A stretch of 48,748 nt of DNA from NCBI GenBank assembly GCA_964600785.1, contig CAZRKH010000075.1, positions 1 through 48,748 on the forward strand, given 5' to 3'. A program made the translations under genes and the position numbers. The stretch is from M30B53 sp964600785 (GTDB taxonomy: Bacteria; Planctomycetota; Planctomycetia; Pirellulales; UBA1268). Below, piece after piece: positions 40,482 to 48,352 of this stretch (its first letter is position 1; the number at the start of each line of letters is the position of its first letter). The notes under the pieces are model-generated. The model had not been told where the DNA came from and ran no database searches. It saw only the letters and a program-made list of their open reading frames with translations.

Positions 40482-41951
40482 ATGCCACCCCCGGCCATCA
40501 CGCTCGTCTGGTTTCGGCACGATCTGCGGCTCGACGACAATCCGGCCCTGGCGGCGGCGGCCGCCCGTGGGGCGGTGGTGCCGCTGTTCATCTGGGCCCC
40601 CGAGGAGGAGCGTCCCTGGCCACCGGGGTCCGCCTCGCGATGGTGGCTGCATCACTCGCTTGAAAAACTCTCCGCCGCCCTGGCGAAGGCGGGCAGTCCG
40701 CTGGTGATTCGCACGGGGCCATCGCTGGAAACCCTGCAGGCGGTGGCCCGGGAGTACTCGGCGACTCATGTTGCCTGGAATCGTCGCTACGAGCCGGCGG
40801 TCGTGCAGCGGGACACGGGGATCAAGAAAGACCTCACGGCCGCCGGGCTGGTGGTCGAGAGCTTCAACGGCGGCCTGCTCTACGAGCCGTTGCGGGTGGC
40901 CACCAAAGAGGGCCGGCCCTATCAGGTGTTCACGCCCTTTTGGAGGGCCTTGCTTGCCCGCGATGAGCCCGCCGAGCCGGCCGCCTCGGTGCGGAAGCTC
41001 GTTCCTGCCCAGCGGCGCAAAGGCAGGACCGCCCCGGCGGCGGTCGAAACCCTCGGCCTGCTGCCGGAAGTCGACTGGGCCGGCACGATGCGGAAGGAGT
41101 GGAAGCCCGGCGAGGCCGCCGCCAGCCGCCGGCTCGATGCCTTCGTGGAGCGGGCCCTGACCGGCTATGCCGCCGGCCGCGACCGGCCCGACCTCGAGGG
41201 CACCAGCAGCCTCTCACCGCATCTCCACTTCGGCGAGATTTCGCCGCGGCGGGCCTGGCACGCGGTGCGGGAGGCAGCCGGCGGGAAGCCGGCCGCGAAG
41301 CTCGCCGGCGGGCCGGAAGCGTTTCTTCGTGAACTCGGCTGGCGGGAGTTTGCGGCCCATCTGCTCTTCCACTTTCCCCACACCGCCACGGCCCCTTTGC
41401 GGAGCGACTACGAGTGGTTTCCCTGGGTTCGCGATCCGGTCGGCCTGCGGGCCTGGGAGCGGGGCCAGACCGGTTTCCCGATTGTCGATGCCGGCATGCG
41501 GCAGCTCTGGCAGACCGGCTGGATGCACAACCGCGTGCGGATGATCGTGGCGAGTTTCCTGGTCAAGGACCTCCGCGTCTCCTGGCTGGCCGGGGCAGGC
41601 TGGTTTTGGGACACGCTCGTCGATGCCGACCTCGCCTCAAACACTCTCGGCTGGCAATGGGCCGCCGGCTGCGGGGCCGATGCGGCACCCTATTTCCGCA
41701 TCTTCAATCCCACGACCCAGGGCAGGAAGTTTGACCCCCAGGGGGCGTACGTGCGGCGGTTTGTGCCGGAACTTGCGGCCCTGCCCGACGAGGCGATCCA
41801 CGAGCCGGCAGCCGCCAAGCCGGGGCTGCTCGAGCGGGCCGGGATCAGGCTCGGCCGCGACTACCCCGAGCCGGTGGTCGACCATGCCGAGGCCCGCAAG
41901 AAGGCCCTGGCCGCCCTCGAGAGCTTCACCGCCAAGAAGAAAAAACGGTAG
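40482..41951 (+). CDS. phr: Deoxyribodipyrimidine photolyase
   Basis: 489 residues, class I CPD photolyase/cryptochrome family. It uses FAD and blue light to split pyrimidine dimers. N-terminal antenna domain: LVWFRHDLRLDDNPAL and FIWAPEEERPWPPG. FAD domain: LEGTSSLSPHLHFGEISPRR, FLRELGWREFAAHLLFHFP, TGFPIVDAGMRQLWQTGWMH, NRVRMIVASFLVKDLRVSW, and GWQWAAGCGADAAPYFRIFN, where photolyase signature Trp, Asn and Asp residues are kept. The ATG at 40482 starts the antenna strand directly; longer in-frame starts add an unlikely leader. Confidence 0.95.
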   Translation: MPPPAITLVWFRHDLRLDDNPALAAAAARGAVVPLFIWAPEEERPWPPGSASRWWLHHSLEKLSAALAKAGSPLVIRTGPSLETLQAVAREYSATHVAWNRRYEPAVVQRDTGIKKDLTAAGLVVESFNGGLLYEPLRVATKEGRPYQVFTPFWRALLARDEPAEPAASVRKLVPAQRRKGRTAPAAVETLGLLPEVDWAGTMRKEWKPGEAAASRRLDAFVERALTGYAAGRDRPDLEGTSSLSPHLHFGEISPRRAWHAVREAAGGKPAAKLAGGPEAFLRELGWREFAAHLLFHFPHTATAPLRSDYEWFPWVRDPVGLRAWERGQTGFPIVDAGMRQLWQTGWMHNRVRMIVASFLVKDLRVSWLAGAGWFWDTLVDADLASNTLGWQWAAGCGADAAPYFRIFNPTTQGRKFDPQGAYVRRFVPELAALPDEAIHEPAAAKPGLLERAGIRLGRDYPEPVVDHAEARKKALAALESFTAKKKKR

Positions 41952-41989
41952 CGGCGGCCGGCGGATTTTTGAGCACCCCGCAGCCGCCG
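41952..41989. terminator. Convergent hairpin candidate
   Basis: CGGCGGC (41952-41958) and GCCGCCG (41983-41989) pair across a 24-base loop that contains TTTTT. It lies between the convergent photolyase and lipoprotein genes. Weak. Confidence 0.25.
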
Positions 41990-42012
41990 TGGATCGCTTT
42001 TTCTGTGGAAAA

Positions 42013-42972
42013 TCAGCCCTGTTTTTTGACGCGGTCGATCGCCCGGCTGACCTTCTCGAGCACCGTTCGCCGCTGCTCCGGATCGCCGACCTTGTCGGCG
42101 GCGCTGTAGGCCGCCTCGAGCAGCGATTTGGCCGCCGGGGCGTCGCCCGCAGCGAGGGTCGCCTCTGCGACCGCCAGCAGGGCATAGGCACGGCTCTCGG
42201 TCCGCTCCACGCTCTTGGCCGCCTCGGCCGCCTCGGCGAGCAGCTTCGCGGCCTCTTCGTCCTCACCCACCTTGGCTTTGACGTTGGCCGCGGCGGCGAG
42301 AGCCTCGGCCTTGGCCCGGGCGCTGTCGATGCTGCGGGCGAGATCGAGCAGCTGCCCCACCACGGCCTCCGCCTCCTTGGCGATGCCGCCGCGGGTGTAG
42401 CCCAGGGCGACCGCCGCCAGGGCCTCGGCTCGATACCGCTGGTCGATCTCCTCGGCGGTCTTTTCGGCCGCGGCGAAGAGCCGCTTGGCGGAACCCGGAT
42501 CGGCCAGCCCCCGCTCACGATCACCGAAGATGCTGCCGGCCTCGGCGTAGACCGCCGCCTTGCGAACCGGGTCGGTGATTCCCGCTGCGAGCTTCTCGGC
42601 GCTGCCAAGAGCCTTGCGGGCCTTCCGCTTCTCCCCGGTTTCGGCAAAGAAGCCGGCCACATCGGCAAATGCCGCAGCCATGGTGTTGGCATCGCCATCG
42701 GGCGAGAGGAGATCGAGGGCTTCGTCGGCCGTTTTCTCACCGCCTGCGGTGTCGCCGGCGGCGACCTGCCTGCGGGCCACGTAGATCAACGCCGTCGCCT
42801 GCCGGTCGGGCGAGGACTGCTTGCGGGCCCGGGCCTTGAGTTCCCCGATCGAGGCCCCGCCGGATGACTTCGAACCGCAGCCGGTCGCCGGCAGGCAGCA
42901 GGCCGCCAGGAGAGCCAACAGGACCAGCAGTCGGGACAGGATTGGGCGGGCACAGGCGGAGGCGATGGGCAT
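42013..42972 (-). CDS. Lipoprotein with TPR-like helical repeats
   Basis: 319 residues. The signal has candidate lipobox cysteines (LLALLAACC and LPATGC), so it is lipid-anchored to a membrane. The mature part is almost all helix in pairs of about 35-40 residues (for example ALGSAEKLAAGITDPVRKAA and LFAAAEKTAEEIDQRYRAEA), each with A-x-E/A-K patterns like TPR or SEL1-type scaffolds. These usually mediate protein contacts. Function not known. It is same-strand with, but downstream of, the DapL gene, 67 bases away. Confidence 0.75.
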   Translation of the reverse strand: MPIASACARPILSRLLVLLALLAACCLPATGCGSKSSGGASIGELKARARKQSSPDRQATALIYVARRQVAAGDTAGGEKTADEALDLLSPDGDANTMAAAFADVAGFFAETGEKRKARKALGSAEKLAAGITDPVRKAAVYAEAGSIFGDRERGLADPGSAKRLFAAAEKTAEEIDQRYRAEALAAVALGYTRGGIAKEAEAVVGQLLDLARSIDSARAKAEALAAAANVKAKVGEDEEAAKLLAEAAEAAKSVERTESRAYALLAVAEATLAAGDAPAAKSLLEAAYSAADKVGDPEQRRTVLEKVSRAIDRVKKQG

Positions 42973-43039
42973 CGGATGCTCCGGATGGGGGTGAGAAACG
43001 GGAATCGGGAAGGCAACGCCGACGAGCGTCCCAGATAGG

Positions 43040-44299
43040 CTAAAACTTCAGCCTCGCCAGCGAAAGCCTGCCGTGCAGTTCGGCCATTAGTTCGTCCTCG
43101 GCCGCCTCGTCGGCTGCCTCGAAAGTGACCGAAAAGCGGAGGTGCGGGCCGGCCTCGTCCCAGGGCACGGTCGAAATCGAGTGCTCGCGGATCAGGAACT
43201 GGCTGGCGTCTTCGGCGGTGGCGAAGCTGGTGTCGCCGGCGCCGCGGGGGCTTTTCGTGTAGAGGAAGTAGGTTCCTCCGGGCATGCGGCAGTCGAAGCC
43301 GCAGCCCCGCAACACGCCCACGAGCTTCTCCAGGCGGCGACGGTACTTCTCGCGGACGCGGCCGGGGATTTCCGCGTCGTCAAGGGCCGCGGCGGCCGCC
43401 TTCTGGATGGCGATGAACTGGCCGGAGTCGCAGTTGTCCTTCACGTCGGCGAAGGCCCGCACCAGCCTCTCGTGGCCGCAGACCCAGCCCATCCGCCAGC
43501 CGATCATGTGAAAGCCCTTGGAGAGGGAGTGAACCTCGAGGCCGACTTCTTTCGCTCCCGGTACCGAGAGGAAGGAAAGCGGCGGGCCGTCGTAGGAGAG
43601 CATGATGTGGGCTGCATCCTGGATCACGATGATCCGGTTCCGCCGGGCAAACTCAACCACCTCCTCGTAGAACTCCCGGGTCGCCGCCCGACCGGTGGGG
43701 CTGTTGGGGTAGCAGAGCACCAGCAGTTTTGTGCGGGCGAGCACATCCGCTGGAATCGACGTGAGGTCGGGGAGGTAGCCGTTTTCGGCGGTCAGTGGCA
43801 GCGGATGGACGGTGCCGCCAAACCAGCGTGTGGCCGTGCCGGCCACGGGATAGCCGGGCACGGTCATGAGCGTCACGTCCCCGGGATTGATGAAGGCCGC
43901 AGGGAGCATCGCATAGGCTGTTTTGGAGCCGATGCAGTGATTGACCTCGTTGTCGGGATCGAGTTCGACCCCGAACTCGCGGGCCATGAAGCGGGCCGCG
44001 GCCTCCTTGAAAGCGGCGATCCCGTTGTCGGCGTAGCCGCGATTCTCGGGACGGTCGATCTCCCGACGCATCACCGCCCGTACGCTCTGCGGAGCCATCT
44101 CGTCGTTTTCGCCGATCCCGAAGTCGAGAATCGTTCGCTCGGGATGGTCGGCGGTCGCCTGCCGCTTGGCCCGCTTGATCTTCTCAAATTTGTAAATCTG
44201 CGTGCCCTTGCCGTAGCCCGCCCCGCCGATCCGTTCGGCAAAGCGGGTCTGAAACCAGGGGTCGTCGAGCACGGCGGGGGCGGTATCTGTGGCCATCAT
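43040..44299 (-). CDS. dapL: LL-diaminopimelate aminotransferase
   Basis: 419 residues. A PLP enzyme making LL-diaminopimelate from tetrahydrodipicolinate in one step, for lysine and cell-wall synthesis; this DapL route is typical of planctomycetes, chlamydiae and plants. Motifs: ILDFGIGENDEMAPQSV, YADNGIAAFKEAAARFM, VPGYPVAGTATRWFGG, LVLCYPNSPTGRAATREFYE, VIQDAAHIMLSYDG, and EVHSLSKGFHMIGWRMGWVC with the PLP Lys (about residue 260). It begins at the first of two ATGs (44299); no strong ribosome site. Divergent from the small zinc protein. Confidence 0.9.
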   Translation of the reverse strand: MMATDTAPAVLDDPWFQTRFAERIGGAGYGKGTQIYKFEKIKRAKRQATADHPERTILDFGIGENDEMAPQSVRAVMRREIDRPENRGYADNGIAAFKEAAARFMAREFGVELDPDNEVNHCIGSKTAYAMLPAAFINPGDVTLMTVPGYPVAGTATRWFGGTVHPLPLTAENGYLPDLTSIPADVLARTKLLVLCYPNSPTGRAATREFYEEVVEFARRNRIIVIQDAAHIMLSYDGPPLSFLSVPGAKEVGLEVHSLSKGFHMIGWRMGWVCGHERLVRAFADVKDNCDSGQFIAIQKAAAAALDDAEIPGRVREKYRRRLEKLVGVLRGCGFDCRMPGGTYFLYTKSPRGAGDTSFATAEDASQFLIREHSISTVPWDEAGPHLRFSVTFEAADEAAEDELMAELHGRLSLARLKF

Positions 44300-44405
44300 G
44301 ATGTCGGGGCGAGGGGAAGATCGGGCGGGAATCAAATACGAGTTTCCGAGTATAAAGGCTCGGCAACGGGAACAAGGGACACCGCGAGAATGAGGAGAAC
44401 CAGAG

Positions 44406-44591
44406 ATGCCGCAGCCCAATGCTGTCTGTCTTGTCTGCCAGGGACCGACCCTGGAGATCCGTGGCAAGCTCGTCTGCCGTCGCTGCGGAGCGATCCTCGA
44501 GACCTGCTGCGAGGGCGGGCCGATGGGGACCAGCGGCTGCCCGCAGGCTGACGACGAGAACGACGGTCCGGACACGCGACCCTCCTTGTGA
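44406..44591 (+). CDS. Small zinc-ribbon-like protein, 61 residues
   Basis: It contains CLVC (8-11), CRRC (24-27), then CC (33-34) and Cys44, a plausible zinc-ribbon arrangement. GAGGAG lies about 8 bases before the ATG, and the ORF starts 107 bases from the divergent dapL. Acidic C-terminus (ADDENDGPD). Possibly a metal-binding or RNA-associated peptide; unnamed. Its stop lies in a hairpin loop (44578-44597). Confidence 0.65.
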   Translation: MPQPNAVCLVCQGPTLEIRGKLVCRRCGAILETCCEGGPMGTSGCPQADDENDGPDTRPSL

Positions 44592-44597
44592 GGGGTC
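44578..44597 (+). terminator. Hairpin spanning the small zinc protein stop
   Basis: GACCCT (44578-44583) pairs with GGGGTC (44592-44597), five Watson-Crick pairs and one G-U. The 8-base loop contains the TGA stop (44589-44591). Confidence 0.35.
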
Positions 44598-44769
44598 GGG
44601 GCCGTGGGTCGGGGCTGGCCGCGGGAGCGGTTTTTGCGGTCTCGCCGCGGCCAGAGCGGTCGTTTGATTCTCGGCGGTCGCGGGTTTGCACTGGAATTGT
44701 CAGGGTTTTCGGTGGCCGATCGCCAGCGGATGACCCCGTCGATCCCGCCCCTTGCCTCCCGCCTGAATC

Positions 44770-44892
44770 ATGCCGATGCATCGCCACCCTGCCCGCCGGT
44801 CCGCGCCCGGCTTTGGCCCCTTTGACGACGACTTCGACCCGTTCGATGACGAGGATGACGAGGATCTCGAGGTTCTCGTCCCGCTGGAGTGA
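44770..44892 (+). CDS. Very short acidic protein, 40 residues
   Basis: The basic start PMHRHPARRSAP is followed by FGPFDDDFDPFDDEDDEDLE and a hydrophobic end, in an otherwise empty 337-base gap. An in-frame stop lies 4 bases before the ATG and no clear ribosome site precedes it, so this is a candidate only. The repeated FD-x(2-3)-FD pattern is unlike random high-GC ORFs here, which are Arg/Pro/Ala rich. Confidence 0.35.
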   Translation: MPMHRHPARRSAPGFGPFDDDFDPFDDEDDEDLEVLVPLE

Positions 44893-44928
44893 GCGACTGC
44901 CCGAGGGGCTGAAAAAACCTCAGGCGAC

Positions 44929-46254
44929 TCAGCCGAAGGCCACCTCCAGCAGGGCGAAGTCGTCGCCCAGGTCGGCATCGCCCGCCCAGGCGAGCACCCT
45001 GCGGTGGGCGGCCTCGAGCCTTGCCGCGGCCGGTTCGGGAGGGGCGGTCGCCGGGTCGCGTGCCACCGACGCGAGCATCGCCGCGAAGGCGTCGTAGCCG
45101 AGGATGCTGTCGGAGGCGTCGGCCACCTCGAAGGCCCCGTCGCTGAAAAGATAGAGCAGGCTGCCCCCAGCGACGTCGATGCGTTGCTCGGCATAGTGAG
45201 GGTCGGAAAACATGCCGATCAGAGGGCCGGGCTCACCGAGCCGGCGGAGTTCTTCTCGGGAGACGTCGCCCCCGTATCCCCCCTTGGGAAGGAAGACTGC
45301 CGGATGGTGGCCGGCCGAGGCAAACCGCAGCGAGCGATCGAGGGCGTCATACACACCGTACCAGCCGGTGAAGAAGCGACCGTCGGTGCGATCGATCGGG
45401 AAGGCCTCGTTGAGCCCGGTGAGCACCGAAGCCGGGCTGAAGAAATCGACTGGCAGGGTGCGGCCGCCAAGCGCGTTGCCCACGGTGACCGAGAGCAATG
45501 ATGGCGCGACGCCATGGCCGGAAACATCGAGAAGGAAGATCGCCATCTGTCGATTGGATTCATCGAGCGGCATCACTCCGAGCATGTCGCCGCCGAGTTC
45601 GGACGAGGGGATCAAAAGATGGGCCGACCGCACCGCCGGCGTGTCGACCGCTGGCGGCACGACCGACTCGAGATAGGCGGCCGCGTCGGCCAGTTCGCGG
45701 GCGAGCCGTCGCTGGGTGACAGCCAGCGCTTCGCGGGCCTCGAGCAGTTCCCGTTGGCTGCGGACGAGGTCGACCAGCCCGATCTCCCGCTGGGCCACCG
45801 CCGCCAGTTCCCCCAGCAGTTCGAGTTCGGCCGGCGTGGGCTGGCGGGGTCGGGTATCGGCCAGGCAGAGCGTGCCGATGTTGGTGCCGCCGGGGCCGGC
45901 CAGCGGGCAGCCCGCGTAGAAGCGAATAAACGGGTCGCCGACGACCAGCGGGTTGTCGTGGAATCGATCGTCCTCGCGGGCGTCGGGCACCACCAGGATC
46001 TCGTTTTGCAGGATCGTATGGCTGCAGAAGGAGACCTCCCTGCCGGTCTGGTCGACCGACAGCCCGCAGCGGGCCTTGAACCACTGGCGGTTGGCATCGA
46101 TCAGGGCGATGTAGGCGATCGGCACCTCAAAGATCCGCTCCGCGAGCCGCACGATCCGGTCGAACCGCTCCTCGGCCGGCGTGTCGAGCAGCGCGACCGC
46201 CTCGAGGTCGGCGATGCGGAGGGCCTCGTTGGTCGGCAGGCTGGCAGTGATCAT
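44929..46254 (-). CDS. GAF-domain SpoIIE-type PP2C phosphatase
   Basis: 441 residues. A GAF domain lies at about 25-160 (VPIAYIALIDANRQWFKARC; VSFCSHTILQNEILVVPDAR; FYAGCPLAGPGGTNIGTLCL), a coiled-coil linker at about 160-195, and a SpoIIE/PP2C phosphatase at about 210-440 (SSELGGDMLGV; FLLDVSGHGVAPSLLSVTV; LRFASAGHHPAVFLPKGG; LLYLFSDGAFEVAD; DLGDDFALLEV), with the metal-binding Asp residues kept. Such proteins dephosphorylate anti-sigma-factor antagonists in response to ligands or signals bound by GAF; the partner is not in this window. Its ATG overlaps the GT90 stop by four bases. Confidence 0.88.
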   Translation of the reverse strand: MITASLPTNEALRIADLEAVALLDTPAEERFDRIVRLAERIFEVPIAYIALIDANRQWFKARCGLSVDQTGREVSFCSHTILQNEILVVPDAREDDRFHDNPLVVGDPFIRFYAGCPLAGPGGTNIGTLCLADTRPRQPTPAELELLGELAAVAQREIGLVDLVRSQRELLEAREALAVTQRRLARELADAAAYLESVVPPAVDTPAVRSAHLLIPSSELGGDMLGVMPLDESNRQMAIFLLDVSGHGVAPSLLSVTVGNALGGRTLPVDFFSPASVLTGLNEAFPIDRTDGRFFTGWYGVYDALDRSLRFASAGHHPAVFLPKGGYGGDVSREELRRLGEPGPLIGMFSDPHYAEQRIDVAGGSLLYLFSDGAFEVADASDSILGYDAFAAMLASVARDPATAPPEPAAARLEAAHRRVLAWAGDADLGDDFALLEVAFG

Positions 46255-47288
46255 GCGGCGGCGAGCCGTTCCACGGCCCGGCGGTGTTCCTCGGCGAGAG
46301 TCATCGACATCGCCAGAGCCTGGCCGGCTGCGGCGATGCTCCTGCAGGTGGAGGGATTGTCTCGGGCCCAGGCGAGAACCTCGAGGAAGTCGGTGAGATC
46401 CGCCCGCACGGGAAGGTAATGTCGCCAGGGCACCAGCCGATCATAGTACCACTGCCGGAAGCCTTGGGGCGAACCGATCTTGATCACGCAGCAGCCAAAA
46501 AGCAGCCGTGTGAAGAGGTTGCTGTAGGCGTTGCCGTAGCCGTCGATGTCGATCGCATATTGCAGGCCGAGCCAGGAGGCCGGCGGCAGGGGGTCGGCGA
46601 GGATTCCCACCGCGGCATAGCGGGCGGAGAGGCTGCCGCCGAGGCTGCGGCTGCGGGCAAAGCGGATATCGAGTCCTGCCAGGCCCGCGGCTCTTGCCTC
46701 GCGGGCGAGCAGGCAGAGCCGTACCCGCTGCCTGAGGCGGGGGTCGTGAGAATCCAGCGGCTCGGGCTCGGGCAACGCCGTCAAGCCGTGGCCGCTGGGG
46801 CTGCCTCGCCACACCACCAACGGCTGCCTGGCCTCGAAGGGCGGGGCCGAGGCGGCAAGCCGGCGGATGCGGGCGTAGCCGCCGCTGATCGTGAAGCCGC
46901 GGTCGGGCACGAGCAGGCTCTCGGCGTGGCGGCTGGAAAACCCGATCACCGCTCCCTCGCTCTGCACGAAGTCGCCGAGGTCGGCCTGCCAACTGCCGGG
47001 CCCCAAGCGTCGGTCCCCCACCACCCGCACCAGCGTGCCGAGCCGTCGCCAGAGCGTGGAGAAGCCGCTGCGGCTGCGGAGCCAGCGGTGATCCACCTCC
47101 ATCTCGAGTCGGCCAGAACCGGGCTTGCAAAGCCGGATCATCGTCTCGGGCTCGCCCGCCGCGTTGACTGCCGCCAGCCGCAGCCGCAGCCTGCCGGCCG
47201 CCGCCGCGGCCCGCACGGTGATCGCTCCCCGCTTGAGCGCCGCGAGCCGACGATGCAGAAGCGTCGAGAGCGTTGCCGAAAGCCGCAT
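46251..47288 (-). CDS. Glycosyltransferase family 90 (CAP10-like) protein
   Basis: 345 residues similar to GT90 LPS-modifying glycosyltransferases: PPFEARQPLVVWRGSPSGHG near residue 160, LRQRVRLCLLAREAR, LQYAIDIDGYGNAYSNLFTR and LLFGCCVIKIGSPQGFRQWY, followed by PVRADLTDFLEVLAWARDNP. GT90 enzymes use a sugar nucleotide to add xylose or similar to capsule or LPS. No clear signal or membrane helix. The stop overlaps the phosphatase start, so production of the two is coupled. The sugar and acceptor are unknown. Confidence 0.75.
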   Translation of the reverse strand: MRLSATLSTLLHRRLAALKRGAITVRAAAAAGRLRLRLAAVNAAGEPETMIRLCKPGSGRLEMEVDHRWLRSRSGFSTLWRRLGTLVRVVGDRRLGPGSWQADLGDFVQSEGAVIGFSSRHAESLLVPDRGFTISGGYARIRRLAASAPPFEARQPLVVWRGSPSGHGLTALPEPEPLDSHDPRLRQRVRLCLLAREARAAGLAGLDIRFARSRSLGGSLSARYAAVGILADPLPPASWLGLQYAIDIDGYGNAYSNLFTRLLFGCCVIKIGSPQGFRQWYYDRLVPWRHYLPVRADLTDFLEVLAWARDNPSTCRSIAAAGQALAMSMTLAEEHRRAVERLAAA

Positions 47289-47388
47289 GGTCGACCAGCC
47301 CCAGGGGCCGGGAGCGGCATCGAGCGGCGGCCTGCCGGTGCCACACCCCTGGGCGGGTTCATCGGCAGGAACCCACGCGACAATCCGA

Positions 47389-47411
47389 AAAAACTGGCCA
47401 GAAAAACTGGC
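47389..47411. repeat. Short direct repeat AAAAACTGGC
   Basis: Two exact copies (47389-47398 and 47402-47411), 13 bases apart, in the 216-base gap between the GT90 gene and the permease. No gene is visible in this gap. Confidence 0.5.
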
Positions 47412-47504
47412 AGGGATGCCCCATCCCGCCCAGCTTGACTGTCACGGTCGGTGGCCCACGACCTCCCGCGTGGGGATCGCGAGGCGCCGCTTTTTTGCTG
47501 ACAT

Positions 47505-48218
47505 TCAGAGGCCAGCCTTCACAAGCACGCCGCAGGCGAGCACGGCAAGGCCGGCAAAGGCATGGGAGAACCGCTGCAGCCTCGGCAGCCGCACCACGGC
47601 CATCCCCGAGCGAACCGCGAGCACCGCCGCGACCATCGTGCTCACCGTCGCCAGAGCGAAGGCCGCCACGACCGCCGCCACCGCCCACGGGCTCGCCTTG
47701 GCCGCGGGATACATCAGCAGCGGAATCAGCGGCTCGCAGGGCCCAAAGACAAACACCAGAAACAAGAGCCACGGTGTCCAGACGCCCGTGGTGCCCGCCT
47801 GGTTGGTTTCCTCGGCTGGATGGCTGTGGGCATGCTCGGCATCGTGGTCGTGGAGGTGCAGGTGCGGTGCGGAGCCGACCGAAGGCCTCGCCGCCCGCAC
47901 AAGGCCCCAGCAGAGATAGGCCAGCCCGAAGCCGATCAACAGCCAGGCGGCCGTGTCGCCGCGAACGGCTTCCAACGATTCCAGCCGCATCACCGCGATG
48001 CCCAGGGCGATCCCCACCAGCCCGATCACCACCGAGCCGGCCACGTGACCGAGGCCGCAGAGCACCGTCACCCGCACGGTTTTGGCCGCCGACCAGTCAC
48101 CCGCGCGGGCCATCGCCGCAAAAGGCAGGTAGTGATCAGGGCCCAGCAGGGTGTGCACGCAGCCGATTCCGACCGCGGCCAGGCTCAGTGCGAGAGTGTC
48201 GGGCGAGGGTGGTGGCAC
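47505..48218 (-). CDS. HupE/UreJ/NicO-like metal permease
   Basis: 237 residues from the GTG at 48218, with about 6 helices. VGIGCVHTLLGPDHYLPFAA carries a His-x5-Asp-His motif resembling that of NicO/UreH-like nickel transporters. A His-rich loop (HLHLHDHDAEHAHSHP, about residue 100) is a likely metal site, and VFVFGPCEPLIPLLMYPAA is a second membrane signature. Nickel, cobalt or similar transport is inferred. The start is uncertain: the open frame extends upstream into the next gene, and no good ribosome site is seen. Confidence 0.78.
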   Translation of the reverse strand: MPPPSPDTLALSLAAVGIGCVHTLLGPDHYLPFAAMARAGDWSAAKTVRVTVLCGLGHVAGSVVIGLVGIALGIAVMRLESLEAVRGDTAAWLLIGFGLAYLCWGLVRAARPSVGSAPHLHLHDHDAEHAHSHPAEETNQAGTTGVWTPWLLFLVFVFGPCEPLIPLLMYPAAKASPWAVAAVVAAFALATVSTMVAAVLAVRSGMAVVRLPRLQRFSHAFAGLAVLACGVLVKAGL

Positions 48219-48352
48219 ACGATTGCTCGCTATTGCTCGCTGGAGTCGCTTCCCGCAGCGGCTGACGTTCCCGCCGCGACTGTGGAGAGCATACCGGCGG
48301 CTGCCTGCCCGCTCCACACAACAGCCCGGCGAATCCCCGGCCCACGCGACCC

